A stretch of 47,667 nucleotides of DNA from CAMQVM01 sp044433365 (GCA_044433365.1 JAWXTR010000009.1:1-47667), one strand, 5' to 3'. Numbered from the stretch's first letter, positions 1 through 9,261 are shown. Numbers and translations: made by a program. Notes: generated by a model from the sequence alone, not told the origin.

Positions 1-271
1 TTCGCCCCTCTAAAAAAAACGAAGATAGAGAACTCCCTATTAATGTACCTACTATTGTTATAAGAGGTAATAAAATTAATTTCGGGTTCAACCCCTTTAG
101 ATTATTTATGGTATTAGAATCGTTACCGATACTAAAACCCACACAAAACATCAAACCACATAGGGCATAAAAACTTAAACTGCTCACCTCTATCGCCTCG
201 GGAATCAAACCAAACAGCCCAGCAATAGTACCCAACACAAAAAAGCCTACAATTATTAAACTCCCTCTCAT
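1..271 (-). CDS. LysO/DUF340-family exporter, N-terminal part (cut by window edge)
   Basis: My own translation from the ATG at 271 is open to the window edge, so only about 90 N-terminal residues are seen. They are very hydrophobic, with about three membrane segments and a GFSIGND motif followed by NNLKGLNPKL. That pattern parallels GVEVGEN...NLHSLG in the upstream gene, as expected of the internally repeated LysO (YbjE, DUF340) lysine/amino-acid exporter of the inner membrane. The start overlaps the upstream stop as ATGA (268-271), indicating translational coupling. In enterobacteria LysO is one chain; a two-gene form seems to be used here. The substrate is inferred from the family only. Confidence 0.7.
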   Translation of the reverse strand, partial: MRGSLIIVGFFVLGTIAGLFGLIPEAIEVSSLSFYALCGLMFCVGFSIGNDSNTINNLKGLNPKLILLPLITIVGTLIGSSLSSFFLEGR

Positions 272-546
272 ATTTTTTGATTTTTTGATTTTTTTAACCA
301 TCGCCACAAAAACATAGCCCCTACAACGCTTCCTAACGTAGACAACACACTTATTATTAAGGCTTCAACCCCTAGCGAATGTAAATTTTCGACAATTTCT
401 CTATTTTCGCCAACCTCTACTCCCAATATAAATAGAAGCAACCATATCAAAACTGTTATAATCTTATGAATAGCGTTTATTTGTCTGTTTCTAAAAATAT
501 ATCCCAACGCTACCCCACTTACCATTATTCCTATAATTATAAACAT
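268..546 (-). CDS. LysO/DUF340-family small membrane subunit
   Basis: A 92-residue membrane protein with about three hydrophobic segments (roughly residues 1-20, 28-45, 58-82) and a basic C-terminus. The GVEVGEN motif near residue 42 and the small first subunit followed by a larger DUF340 protein match the split LysO-type amino-acid exporters I associate with Bacteroidetes. It lies 89 bp downstream of the susD stop, and its stop overlaps the start of the next gene by four bases. Whether it belongs to the sus transcript or has its own promoter is unclear; I see no TAnnTTTG box in the gap. Lysine export is a family-based inference. Confidence 0.65.
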   Translation of the reverse strand: MFIIIGIMVSGVALGYIFRNRQINAIHKIITVLIWLLLFILGVEVGENREIVENLHSLGVEALIISVLSTLGSVVGAMFLWRWLKKSKNQKI

Positions 547-570
547 TCTTTCTACACTCTCTGTTTTTTA

Positions 571-609
571 AGGGGAGCCTTTAAAGAGCACGTCTTTTGC
601 GACTCCCCT
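571..609 (-). terminator. stem-loop between susD and the exporter genes
   Basis: AGGGGAG (571-577) pairs with CTCCCCT (603-609), and an inner AAAGA/TCTTT stem (583-587 / 593-597) extends it. It sits just after the susD stop on the minus strand. There is no clear U-tract in that direction, so it may be an mRNA-stabilising 3' hairpin rather than an intrinsic terminator. Confidence 0.4.
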
Positions 610-635
610 CTGTTTATTTCAGTTTTAAATAACCT

Positions 636-2156
636 CTATTTAGAAATAGCACTATTAGCATTTAGTTCAGTCAAAGGCACTGGATAGAACGAATATTTGC
701 TCGCATCAAACGAACGTCCTACATTAGATAGAGCACTCTCTAGCTTACTCCAACGACGAAGGTCATACCAACGCCAGTTTTCAAGCGCAAACTCTATAAT
801 ACGCTCATGCTCAATTTGACTACGTACCTCATCTTGTGAAGTTCCCTCCATAGCAGGCATATCACCATGTGCTGCTCTTACCTCATTAATAAGCGCAATC
901 GCCTCAGTAGTACTACCCTTTTCATTTAATGCCTCTGCTTTCATTAGAAGCACATTCGAATATCTCATTAAAGGAATATTTATAGCACAGTAGCTCTGGC
1001 TTAGACCATCTAAATCGGATGGCATAAATTTACGGAACGATGGGCGGTCGTAAGCTACACCATTACTATCTTGAAAACGGTCATCATAATCACCACCATA
1101 CACTTTGCCTGTTCCATCATTAAAATATTCATCTTGGAAAAATACTGAATCATAAAGACGAGAATCATAACCACCAGTTGTAGCAATTTTACCCTCTTTT
1201 TTATAAGTCTCCATCAAGAAACTACTAGGTAAGATTTCATCCCAACCTGCAAGCTCAGAAGTTCCAATCCAACGGTGCATTTGAGTACGATAGTTAGCAC
1301 CATTTGCAGTACTCATAGAGGTTTGAAGCTCAAAAATCGACTCTGCACAGTTTTTGTTTGTTGCATCAAACATACTTGCAAAATTACCCTCTAACGTATA
1401 TCCTGTAACACTATTAAACGCCTCAATAGCCTTAGTGAAATAGTCGCTATTGCTCTCCTCATAAGCACGAGTAAGATAAGCAAAACCTAAATAAGAGTAT
1501 GCAGCACCTTTTGTAGCACGTCCTAGTGAGCTTGCATCATAAGAAGCAGGAAGTGCAGTAGCTTGAATTAAATCATCTACTATAAAATCCCAAGCCTCAG
1601 TGCGTGTAGAAAGAGCCTTGCTTAGTTGGTCTTGATCTGTAATATATACATCTCTAACCACAATCTCCTCCCAGTTTAGAAGCAGTTTTAGGTGATAGTA
1701 AGCACGTAGAAAATATGCCTCATTTACAATTTGCTCACGAATATCTGTATCAATATCCTCATCCGAAATTTCAGCCACTTTCTCAATTACCTGATTTGCA
1801 AAGCTAATACCACGATAGTTATTACTCCAATATGACGAGAATTGCGAATTACCATTTGTGTATGTAAAGTTATAAAGCTCTACCCAGTTTTGGTAGTTCA
1901 TGGCATCATTACCCATATTAATAATATCCTCACGATAAGCCTCAACTGGCCATTTTACCTCGGCAAACTCCCAAGTATCAATAAAATACTCTAACTGCGA
2001 ATAAGCAGAAGCAATACCAGCTTGAGCATCTGCCTCGTCACGCCAAAAACTCTCAGAATTTAACTGATCTGGCGACTCAACAGTAAGAAAATCATTACAA
2101 GATGTAGCAAACATCGACATTACCGATAACGTTGCTATATATATCAAATTTTTCAT
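636..2156 (-). CDS. SusD/RagB-family nutrient-binding outer-membrane lipoprotein
   Basis: A 506-residue surface lipoprotein partner of the TonB-dependent receptor encoded upstream; SusD proteins cap the SusC barrel and capture oligosaccharide or other ligands. It has a short lipoprotein signal with the lipid cysteine at residue 20, then the SusD N-terminal pattern NDFLTVESPDQL and FWRDEADA. The C-terminal half has NVLLMKAEALNE and IEHERIIEFALENWRWYDLRRW, typical of the family. Length is normal. The gap to susC is 246 bp with several hairpins, much longer than usual. No glycoside hydrolase or other enzyme is adjacent, so the ligand cannot be named. Confidence 0.95.
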   Translation of the reverse strand: MKNLIYIATLSVMSMFATSCNDFLTVESPDQLNSESFWRDEADAQAGIASAYSQLEYFIDTWEFAEVKWPVEAYREDIINMGNDAMNYQNWVELYNFTYTNGNSQFSSYWSNNYRGISFANQVIEKVAEISDEDIDTDIREQIVNEAYFLRAYYHLKLLLNWEEIVVRDVYITDQDQLSKALSTRTEAWDFIVDDLIQATALPASYDASSLGRATKGAAYSYLGFAYLTRAYEESNSDYFTKAIEAFNSVTGYTLEGNFASMFDATNKNCAESIFELQTSMSTANGANYRTQMHRWIGTSELAGWDEILPSSFLMETYKKEGKIATTGGYDSRLYDSVFFQDEYFNDGTGKVYGGDYDDRFQDSNGVAYDRPSFRKFMPSDLDGLSQSYCAINIPLMRYSNVLLMKAEALNEKGSTTEAIALINEVRAAHGDMPAMEGTSQDEVRSQIEHERIIEFALENWRWYDLRRWSKLESALSNVGRSFDASKYSFYPVPLTELNANSAISK

Positions 2157-2402
2157 ATTATTAGTTTTAAATATTAAAATATTAATTCAAATGTTTAGAA
2201 GCTCATGCCAATAAAAGGTTGAAAACCTTTCTTCCGCTTATTGCGAGCGGAGCGAAGCCGTGAGTGAAAACGAACGATTTTTGCCAGCCCAAAGGGCGTG
2301 CTTTTTCTAAAAAAGCATTAACAAAAGTTATTTTTTTATAACTCGGATTGCATAAATAGCTCAAAATAGCTCAGAAATTCAAACCTTTATTCGCATAGCT
2401 AA
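2157..2402 (-). other. structured susC-susD intercistronic spacer
   Basis: The 246-bp spacer holds several potential RNA hairpins: AAAGGTT/AACCTTT (2214-2220/2224-2230) inside an outer CAATAA/TTATTG pair (2209-2214, sharing base 2214 with the inner arm, and 2238-2243); GCCC/GGGC around 2287-2297; and a perfect 8-bp stem TGCTTTTT/AAAAAGCA (2299-2306/2310-2317). A tandem 10-bp repeat AAATAGCTCA occupies 2354-2373. I found no open reading frame or promoter in it. It could be an attenuator or processing site that sets the SusC:SusD ratio, or a small inserted repeat element. Confidence 0.5.
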
Positions 2403-5400
2403 TTAGAATGTAAGTTGAACACCAAAGATATAAGAGCGAGTAAATGGATAAACTAGATTATCAACTCCGATATCAAGTACGCTTGAAGTAGAGAACTCTG
2501 GGTCAACACCTGTATAACCTGTGATTGTTAGTAGGTTTTCACCACTTGCATATACTCTAAATCTCTCTATACCTAACTTAGCAGATACCGATTTTGGAAG
2601 TGTGTAACCCAACTGAATTTGACGTAGACGTACAAAATCACCATTTTCTAAGAAACGATCCGACTCACGAGAGTTGCTATTAGGGTCGCCGTAGATTGCT
2701 CTTGGAACATCTGTATCTGTATTAGTTGGAGTCCAAGCATCTAATGAAGAAGCTAAGAAGTTTGAACCTGAACTCATGCTCTCATAGAAATATTCGTTAG
2801 CATTATAAATTTCATATCCCCAAGCACTACCTATTACTGCTGAGAAATCGAAATTTTTGTAGTTAGCCGAAAGGTTAAGGTTTACCTCAAGTTTTGGAAT
2901 ACCTGAGCCGCAATACTCCTTATCATTTTCGTCGATAACACCATCACCATTTAAATCTACAAAACGAACATCACCTGCATCTGCATAAGGTTGAAGAAGC
3001 TCACCACTAGAGTTTACGTGTTGTTGCACCTCTGCATCACTTTGGAAAAGACCATCTGTTCTATAAAGATAGAAACCACCAATTGGAGCACCTACCATTG
3101 TTTGTGTAGGGAAGTGTTCTGTGCCATATTTAAGACCTGTACCATATATTACTTGATCGTCATTTGCAAGCGACAACACTTTATTGTCAGTTGTAGCTAA
3201 GTTAATACCAGCACTGTAACCAAATTCACCCTTTGTATCATTCCAATTTGCTTCAAATTCAAAACCTGAGTTTTTCATCGAACCTACATTTAAAATAGGA
3301 TCATCAAGACCAGCCGAAGGAGCTAAAACTCTAGTGATTAACAAATCTGTAGTTTTATTGTAGTAGTAGTTTAATGTACCTGTCAATTTATTTCTAAATA
3401 GACCATAATCTAAACCGATATTTTTAGTCTCTGTTGTCTCCCATTGAAGCGAACGATTTTCCAAACCTGTTGCGATACTTCCTGTCCATGCGTTTTCGCC
3501 TGTACCTTGAACATAACCTTGATATTTAGTGTTATAAGTATTAATCAAAGCTAAGAAGTCGTAATAACCAAGTGCATTTTCATTACCTAACACACCCCAA
3601 CTTGCACGAAGTTTAAGATTACTGATTAAACCCTCTTTATTGAAGAAATCTTCCTCCGAAATTCTCCAACCTAGTGCTACAGAAGGGAAAGAACCCCATC
3701 TATTTGACGAACCAAATTTTGAAGAACCATCATAACGCATTGTAGCTTGAACTAAGAAACGATCGTCGTAGTTGTAGTTAAGTCGACCAAAGAAAGATGC
3801 TCTGTTGTAAGTGTAACGAGAACCATCAGCATTGTAAGTACCACCAACGCCTGCTCCGATTGTATCAAAACTTGAATCAAGGAAACCGCCTGCACTTTCT
3901 CCAACTACTAAACTACCATTTTCAACCGAATATACTGTAGTTTTTCCCTCTACACCTATAGAGTTCCATGTATATTTTTGAGCAGTTACAGATGTACCAG
4001 CCATAGCGTTAATTGAGTGTTTACCATACTCTTTATTGAATGTCAACACATTATCTAACACCTGCTCTTCCCAATAGCTTGTTGTTTCTGCATAGTATGG
4101 ATACTCTCTGTAAGATTTTTCATCTGCTACATAGTCAGGAGCATGGTAAGTATAACGAGAATGATTACCTCTATAAGAGTAGCTAGTTCTAAAATCTAAC
4201 CACTCAGCTATATTTGCATTAATTGCAATGTTTGCCGATGTATTATAATTTTTTGTAGATGCTGTTTCGTAGTAGTTATCAGCTGCAACGTTACGATTGT
4301 TTGGAAGACCATCAAAATTTGTAAGACCAAAACCATACTCATTACTATCGTCATACACTGAAACTAAAGGAGAAATCATATACATCTCTTTTAAAGAGTA
4401 TTGAGGTTGTTGACTTTCCGACATTTTAAATGCTAAGTTAGCATCAAAATCAAAGATAGATTTAGAAGCAGCTAGTTTTACTCTAGCATTATCTTGAGTG
4501 TAGTTGTTACCTAAGAAGATACCTTTATCGTCAGCGTGGTTGTAAGATACCGAGTATTGTGAGTTATCACTACCACCTCTCAAACTTACCATATAGTTCT
4601 GAGATAGACCTGTGCGCATCATCTCATCTTGCCAATCCGTATTAACGCCTGTATCTTTTGTTATATACTCAGGAAGTGAAATTAGTTTACTAGTCCAAGC
4701 ACCTGTACCTGAAGGGTCGTATTGCGATTGGTGCGACTCAACGTGGCTATTCCAATTGTTATACATCTGAGCATGAACCTCTTTATACTCATCTGCATCT
4801 AATAAATCAAGTGTATTTGATACACTAACAACACTTAAATATGAACTGAAGTCAATTTTTGTCTCACCCTTTTTACCATTTTTAGTTGTAATTAAAACTA
4901 CGCCATTTGCAGCTACCGAACCGTAGATTGCTGCTGCCGCTCCATCTTTTAAAACCTCCATAGATTCAATATCTTGAGGATTTACATTTGCAATATCACC
5001 AGGAAAACCATCAATCATATATAGAGGTTGATTGTCACCAAAAGTTTTTACACCACGGATTTTAACTTCTACATCAGCTCCAGCATTACCACCAGTTTTT
5101 TGAATACTTACACCTGCAACCTTGCCTTGAAGTGCCTCCGCAGGGTTTGTAGTAGCTCTTTTTGTTAATTCTTCAACATCTACCGAAGATACTGCACCAG
5201 TTAAGTCGCTCTTTTTCATTGTACCATAACCTACAACAACAACTTCATCTAACTGCATTGCATCCTCTTGAAGCACTACGTCAATTTTGGTTCTATTATT
5301 TACAGCAATCTCTTGTTGTATATAACCAAAGAAACTAACAACGATTGTAGAATTTGGCTCAATTTTTAAAGTATAACTACCGTCACCAAGCGACATCGCT

Positions 5401-5576
5401 CCACGTGTTGTACCTTTTTCAATAATAGTAGCACCAATAACAGGCGAACCACCCTCATCTAAAATAGAACCCGATAGCTCTATCTGCTGTGCTAATGCCA
5501 TAAGCGGCATCGCTACAATAATAAATAGAGCTAAAACCACTCTATTTAGTTTAAAATAGTTACTTAGATTTCTCAT
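2403..5576 (-). CDS. SusC/RagA-family TonB-dependent outer-membrane receptor
   Basis: A 1057-residue outer-membrane transporter that imports a ligand captured with SusD, energised by TonB/ExbBD. Signal peptide at 1-29, then a carboxypeptidase-regulatory-like domain (about 30-105), the SusC signature around 110-120 (DEVVVVGYGT), a plug domain (about 120-235, with MIDGFPGDI and NPQDIESMEVLKD) and a long beta-barrel ending in an aromatic C-terminus (VQLTF). Length is normal for the family. There is no anti-sigma-interacting secretin/STN domain, so control by the adjacent TPR-HTH regulator is more likely than by an ECF sigma factor. The substrate is not deducible. Confidence 0.96.
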   Translation of the reverse strand: MRNLSNYFKLNRVVLALFIIVAMPLMALAQQIELSGSILDEGGSPVIGATIIEKGTTRGAMSLGDGSYTLKIEPNSTIVVSFFGYIQQEIAVNNRTKIDVVLQEDAMQLDEVVVVGYGTMKKSDLTGAVSSVDVEELTKRATTNPAEALQGKVAGVSIQKTGGNAGADVEVKIRGVKTFGDNQPLYMIDGFPGDIANVNPQDIESMEVLKDGAAAAIYGSVAANGVVLITTKNGKKGETKIDFSSYLSVVSVSNTLDLLDADEYKEVHAQMYNNWNSHVESHQSQYDPSGTGAWTSKLISLPEYITKDTGVNTDWQDEMMRTGLSQNYMVSLRGGSDNSQYSVSYNHADDKGIFLGNNYTQDNARVKLAASKSIFDFDANLAFKMSESQQPQYSLKEMYMISPLVSVYDDSNEYGFGLTNFDGLPNNRNVAADNYYETASTKNYNTSANIAINANIAEWLDFRTSYSYRGNHSRYTYHAPDYVADEKSYREYPYYAETTSYWEEQVLDNVLTFNKEYGKHSINAMAGTSVTAQKYTWNSIGVEGKTTVYSVENGSLVVGESAGGFLDSSFDTIGAGVGGTYNADGSRYTYNRASFFGRLNYNYDDRFLVQATMRYDGSSKFGSSNRWGSFPSVALGWRISEEDFFNKEGLISNLKLRASWGVLGNENALGYYDFLALINTYNTKYQGYVQGTGENAWTGSIATGLENRSLQWETTETKNIGLDYGLFRNKLTGTLNYYYNKTTDLLITRVLAPSAGLDDPILNVGSMKNSGFEFEANWNDTKGEFGYSAGINLATTDNKVLSLANDDQVIYGTGLKYGTEHFPTQTMVGAPIGGFYLYRTDGLFQSDAEVQQHVNSSGELLQPYADAGDVRFVDLNGDGVIDENDKEYCGSGIPKLEVNLNLSANYKNFDFSAVIGSAWGYEIYNANEYFYESMSSGSNFLASSLDAWTPTNTDTDVPRAIYGDPNSNSRESDRFLENGDFVRLRQIQLGYTLPKSVSAKLGIERFRVYASGENLLTITGYTGVDPEFSTSSVLDIGVDNLVYPFTRSYIFGVQLTF

Positions 5577-6063
5577 TTCTTTAAATGTTTTAAGCGTTTT
5601 AGTGAAGGAAATTTTTAAATTTTGAATTTCGGAACTTTCTCTTTTTAAGGATTCATCTTTTAACTTTACAAAATCAGACAGTAAGAACCACTACAGCCTA
5701 ATTTTGCAAAATCAAAATCTAAAACCTTAAAAATGAGAAATTTCTCAAAATCCAAAAACTAGAACTCTCCTAGAATTAAATTTTATGCAAAACAAGTAAA
5801 GAAATTAGAGGGTTGCAAATTTTACCCACCTACATTTAACCTACAATTAACTATTTTTTAATATAAATTTTATCTACAATCAAAATTTCAAATATCTAAT
5901 AATCAATTATTTATCTTAATAAAATATATCTACAAACGGCATTTTTTAAAAACATTACACAATTTACGTAAAATGGCGATAATTTTCGCAAATTATCGCC
6001 ATTTTTCATATTAATATATTACATCTATCTTATTATTAGTAATAAATAATAAGCTATATCATA
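5577..6063 (-). promoter_or_regulatory. 487-bp upstream region of susC
   Basis: AT-rich non-coding stretch between the regulator stop and the susC start. It must contain the susC promoter unless susC is read through from the regulator. I searched for TAnnTTTG on the minus strand and found only an imperfect match (TAGATTTTG, 5722-5714) without a properly spaced TTTG, so no promoter is called. The only strong structure is the hairpin at 5970-6006. Confidence 0.4.
5970..6006 (-). terminator. perfect 16-bp stem-loop downstream of the TPR-HTH regulator
   Basis: AAAATGGCGATAATTT (5970-5985) and its exact complement (5991-6006 region) enclose a loop of about 4-5 bases. On the minus strand it lies about 58 bp after the regulator stop, and its 3' arm ends in TTTTA. 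It probably terminates regulator transcription before the susC promoter. Because it is palindromic it could also be a binding site for a dimeric regulator. Confidence 0.6.
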
Positions 6064-7734
6064 TCAGATGCTTTTAAGGTATTCTACCAAATCGCTATCG
6101 GCTTCAAGTTTTAAAGATTTTCTTAATCGATAACGATTCATATTTACAGTTTTTGGCGATATACCCATCAAAATTGCAATCTCTTTAGTAGAGAGATTAA
6201 TTCGAAGCATTGACGCCAATTTTTTTTCTCCCGAAGTAAGAGATGTATGTTTTGCTGATAATTTTGATAAAAACTCCTCATTTTTTGCATCCACACCCAT
6301 CAGTAACGAACTGTCCCCTTTGTCAGCACCAAGATATTGAGATATGAATAGGTTTGCGCTTTTTAGGTGAGGTATAATCTCGTCGCTTTTCATCTTTTCG
6401 CACTGTTTAATCATAGTACGTATTTTGTTTAGTAGCTCTGTACGACTTTGAACAAACGCTGCAAAGCTAACAGCCTCTTTTTTAGATGCCTCATAGGCTA
6501 TTTGCACACTTTCTAACTCTAAATCTTGCTGTTTTATCTTTAAGGCATCAAGTTCGAGAGTTGCCTCGGCTAAATCATACTTGGTTTTCATCAGCTCAAT
6601 ATCTCGTTTACGTCTACGCCAATTGTAAAACAACACACTCACCATAGTGATAGATAGTGCAATAATAATGCAAAGCAAAATATTTCTACGAAGTAACTTC
6701 TGCTTATGATCTATCTCTTGCAACATTGACTCTTGCCTCTGTCGCATCTCATTTTGTCGGTAAATTCGCTGCTCTACATCTCTTAATTTATCTGAATTTG
6801 ATAGCTCGCTGCTCAAAACATAAAGTTCGTGCAAACTTTTATAAGCCTCTTTATAATTTCCCATTTCAAAATATAAATCAGCCCTATACTCATTATTATC
6901 ACAAATTAACGCCTTTGCCTCCACCTTTTCCGCATACTCTCTAGCAACATTTAATGCAGCTTGAGACTCACTATAACGCTCTGCGAAGTAATATTGTCTA
7001 CCAAGGTTGTTGTAGTTCTCGGCGAGCGACCAGTTTGAATCCAAATTTTTATTTATTGCAATAGCCTCATTTAAAAAATCTATCTTTTCATCACAATCTC
7101 CCCTATAGAGCGACATATTATTAAGATTTGCAGCCACCTCCTTTAGTAGTTTATGCTCACGGTTTATCTCCAACGATTTCATAAAAAACTGCTGCGCAAT
7201 ATCATATTCATAAATATAACACTCAATAATTCCTCTATTATTATAGCAATTAGCCAACATAATAGAGTCGCCTAAAGACTTAAAAATAGCAGTTGCACTA
7301 TCATTTAATTCAATCGCTTTATTAAAATCGAAAAGATAACAGTAGACCGACGACATTTCAGCCTCAATCTCACCTTTTAGCGTCAAATTATCATTGGGCA
7401 CCTCCCCTAAGGCATCATATAGATATGAGATGCTCAAATCAAAATCCCCTAAAAATCTACTTGTAATTGCACTTTGCAAAAGCAGTTTAGTCTTTAAATC
7501 TGCAAATTTAGCTATATTCTCACTGCTATTTTCTTCCAACTCATCAATCATCTTTACCCCCTCATTACTATAGTAAAGTGAAAGATTTGGATTACTATTA
7601 TGCAATTTTTTAGCTTTTTCTAACATTGGCAAAATATTTCCAATCTCAGCAAATAAAATATTTGAGATTAGGCTAAAAAGCAGAGCCAAACAAAATTTTG
7701 TAGATAAACGACTCATATTAAGTAGAGTTAACAA
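6064..7734 (-). CDS. membrane-spanning TPR/LuxR-type HTH transcriptional regulator (SusR-like architecture)
   Basis: A 556-residue regulator with a secretion signal at the N-terminus, a periplasmic array of TPR-like helices (about 35-340), one membrane span (about 350-370, followed by RRRKRD) and a cytoplasmic coiled coil (about 375-445). The C-terminal 64 residues hold a LuxR/GerE-type helix-turn-helix with LTSGEKKLASML and STKEIAILMGISPKTVNMNR. The periplasmic-sensor/HTH plan resembles SusR-type activators of Bacteroidetes nutrient loci. Its position directly upstream of susC/susD on the same strand makes it their likely activator. An alternative start at residue 7 (base 7716) gives a more compact signal peptide. 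The periplasmic ligand is unknown. Confidence 0.82.
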   Translation of the reverse strand: MLTLLNMSRLSTKFCLALLFSLISNILFAEIGNILPMLEKAKKLHNSNPNLSLYYSNEGVKMIDELEENSSENIAKFADLKTKLLLQSAITSRFLGDFDLSISYLYDALGEVPNDNLTLKGEIEAEMSSVYCYLFDFNKAIELNDSATAIFKSLGDSIMLANCYNNRGIIECYIYEYDIAQQFFMKSLEINREHKLLKEVAANLNNMSLYRGDCDEKIDFLNEAIAINKNLDSNWSLAENYNNLGRQYYFAERYSESQAALNVAREYAEKVEAKALICDNNEYRADLYFEMGNYKEAYKSLHELYVLSSELSNSDKLRDVEQRIYRQNEMRQRQESMLQEIDHKQKLLRRNILLCIIIALSITMVSVLFYNWRRRKRDIELMKTKYDLAEATLELDALKIKQQDLELESVQIAYEASKKEAVSFAAFVQSRTELLNKIRTMIKQCEKMKSDEIIPHLKSANLFISQYLGADKGDSSLLMGVDAKNEEFLSKLSAKHTSLTSGEKKLASMLRINLSTKEIAILMGISPKTVNMNRYRLRKSLKLEADSDLVEYLKSI

Positions 7735-7779
7735 TTTAAAATTGGGTGTATGTATGTAATAAGGTTACTTTTATCGTAT

Positions 7780-8577
7780 TTAAACCTCTAAAGGTTCCTT
7801 TATTTTCCTTTGCCTTACCTCCTTGATGAAAATATCGCTCTCTTGACAGCTTATCACATGTTTATTTCGATAAATATCTTCAATTACAACCAAATTTGAG
7901 AGATTTGTGGCGTGTAGATATACAATCTTCATTTGTGCAAAATCGAAATAGTAGCCAAAATATCCCCCAAAACCATAACTTCCAAGTAGTGGGTAAGTTC
8001 GTCTTAATCGATACCTATCAATTTTGTAGATACGCTTAATATTTTTGTAAGGAATTGGAGTTAGCTCCAAAATTCCATCTATTTCCAAAATATCATCTTT
8101 CAATTTTATACAGGTAGGAAAAGAGATAAGATAGAGCAAGAAAACAGCCAAAGCAATAGAAAAATACCACGCAGAGAGATATGTTCCACTACTTGTCATT
8201 AAAAAATAGAAAAAAACAGCAGCTACAATTGTCAACGTAGAGAATGTAACAAAGTGACAAAAACGACTTCGCATATACTTAAATTTTATAGTAGAGGTAG
8301 GCTCTCCATTTTTATCTAAAACCACCTTTACATACGATTTTTGACTCTTTTTTTCTATATTTTCATCATTTATATTAGAAGTAGTAGCTTTTATATTTTC
8401 ATCCTCACTTTTTGGCTGCTTAGAACAAATTTCACCGCAATTTTCACTATTCTGCTCCCCTTCTGTTGTGCCCTCTAGCTGCTCAGAATCAATATTTTCT
8501 ATATTTTTCCTGTTACGTGCCCGTTCTACAACTCTTTTCCCTTTACGAAACACCTCCTTTGGTAAATAATCTTTCAT
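7780..8577 (-). CDS. membrane protein with bacterial PH-like domain and long charged N-terminus
   Basis: A 265-residue protein of unknown function. Residues 1-95 are polar, rich in Glu, Asn, Lys and Ser and probably disordered. Two hydrophobic segments follow (about 115-132 and 138-158), then a soluble C-terminal domain with CIKLKDDILEIDGILE, TPIPYKNIKRI and a Gly/Tyr-rich loop GSYGFGGYFGYYF. The two-span-plus-beta-domain plan resembles bacterial PH-domain (bPH) membrane proteins. It lies 11 bp after the WbqC-family gene, so the two are probably co-transcribed. The bPH assignment rests on pattern recognition only. Confidence 0.6.
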   Translation of the reverse strand: MKDYLPKEVFRKGKRVVERARNRKNIENIDSEQLEGTTEGEQNSENCGEICSKQPKSEDENIKATTSNINDENIEKKSQKSYVKVVLDKNGEPTSTIKFKYMRSRFCHFVTFSTLTIVAAVFFYFLMTSSGTYLSAWYFSIALAVFLLYLISFPTCIKLKDDILEIDGILELTPIPYKNIKRIYKIDRYRLRRTYPLLGSYGFGGYFGYYFDFAQMKIVYLHATNLSNLVVIEDIYRNKHVISCQESDIFIKEVRQRKIKEPLEV

Positions 8578-8588
8578 TACAATATCTC

Positions 8589-9224
8589 TTATTTGGTGTT
8601 TAGAATTTTAAATAAATTTAGACTTTTTAGGTAAGATATAGACTCGTTTCCCTCACAAAAAAGCAGGTCTATAATCGACATATTTTCGACAAACTCCATT
8701 TTATGCGAAAAAACTTGATAATATGGCGAAAATACCACCTCTTCCACGCTTTTTTTAGGACTTATCAAAAATCTATAATCATCGCTACGCTCCTCTAAAG
8801 GGATAAAATTGTTGGTAATTGCAATATTTAACTTTACACAGAGCATTTTTTCAATTAATTCCAAAATTTCCATATTCATATCAAAAAGAAATTGAGGTTT
8901 CTTTCTGAAAAGCGGCTCAATGTAGTCGAAATAGTGCTCAAAAAAAGGAGAATTTTTGTACGAAGCCACTATAGCCCTCTCGTGCATCTGTTGCCATCGA
9001 GTAGTATAATCGATTTTTACCTCTTTTATTGCTATTTTACTACCACTAATCTTTTCTGTAGGAACTGTAAGGTCGATTTTACCATTTGCCGACAAAATAG
9101 AGCATCTATTTCGATAGCTCTGTTTTATGTAGTTTTCATGCGCTTCGATAAGCAACTCTCCACTGTTTAAAGCAGTTGCAAAATATAGAATATTACCAAA
9201 ATATTGTGTTGAAAATAGTGCCAT
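8589..9224 (-). CDS. WbqC-family protein
   Basis: A 211-residue soluble protein recognised as WbqC-like by the N-terminal pattern STQYFGNILYFA, NYIKQSYRNRC with LTVPTEK, the central TTRWQQMHERAI and NSPFFEHYFDYI. WbqC-family proteins are found near polysaccharide or housekeeping genes; in some O-antigen loci they are linked to glycine or acyl modification of amino sugars, but the biochemical role is not settled. Length is normal. It is followed closely by the PH-like gene and preceded by a 187-bp gap with a hairpin. Confidence 0.8.
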   Translation of the reverse strand: MALFSTQYFGNILYFATALNSGELLIEAHENYIKQSYRNRCSILSANGKIDLTVPTEKISGSKIAIKEVKIDYTTRWQQMHERAIVASYKNSPFFEHYFDYIEPLFRKKPQFLFDMNMEILELIEKMLCVKLNIAITNNFIPLEERSDDYRFLISPKKSVEEVVFSPYYQVFSHKMEFVENMSIIDLLFCEGNESISYLKSLNLFKILNTK

Positions 9225-9261
9225 TTCTTTTTATTTGCTTAAAATATTGAGCTAAGATACA

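Noticed and set aside
547..635. lysine riboswitch in front of the LysO-like genes
   Set aside because: The gap is only 89 bp and shows a simple stem-loop; a lysine riboswitch needs about 170 bases with a five-way junction.
466..687. 73-codon plus-strand frame spanning the exporter-susD gap
   Set aside because: It overlaps two better-supported genes on the opposite strand and resembles no known small protein.
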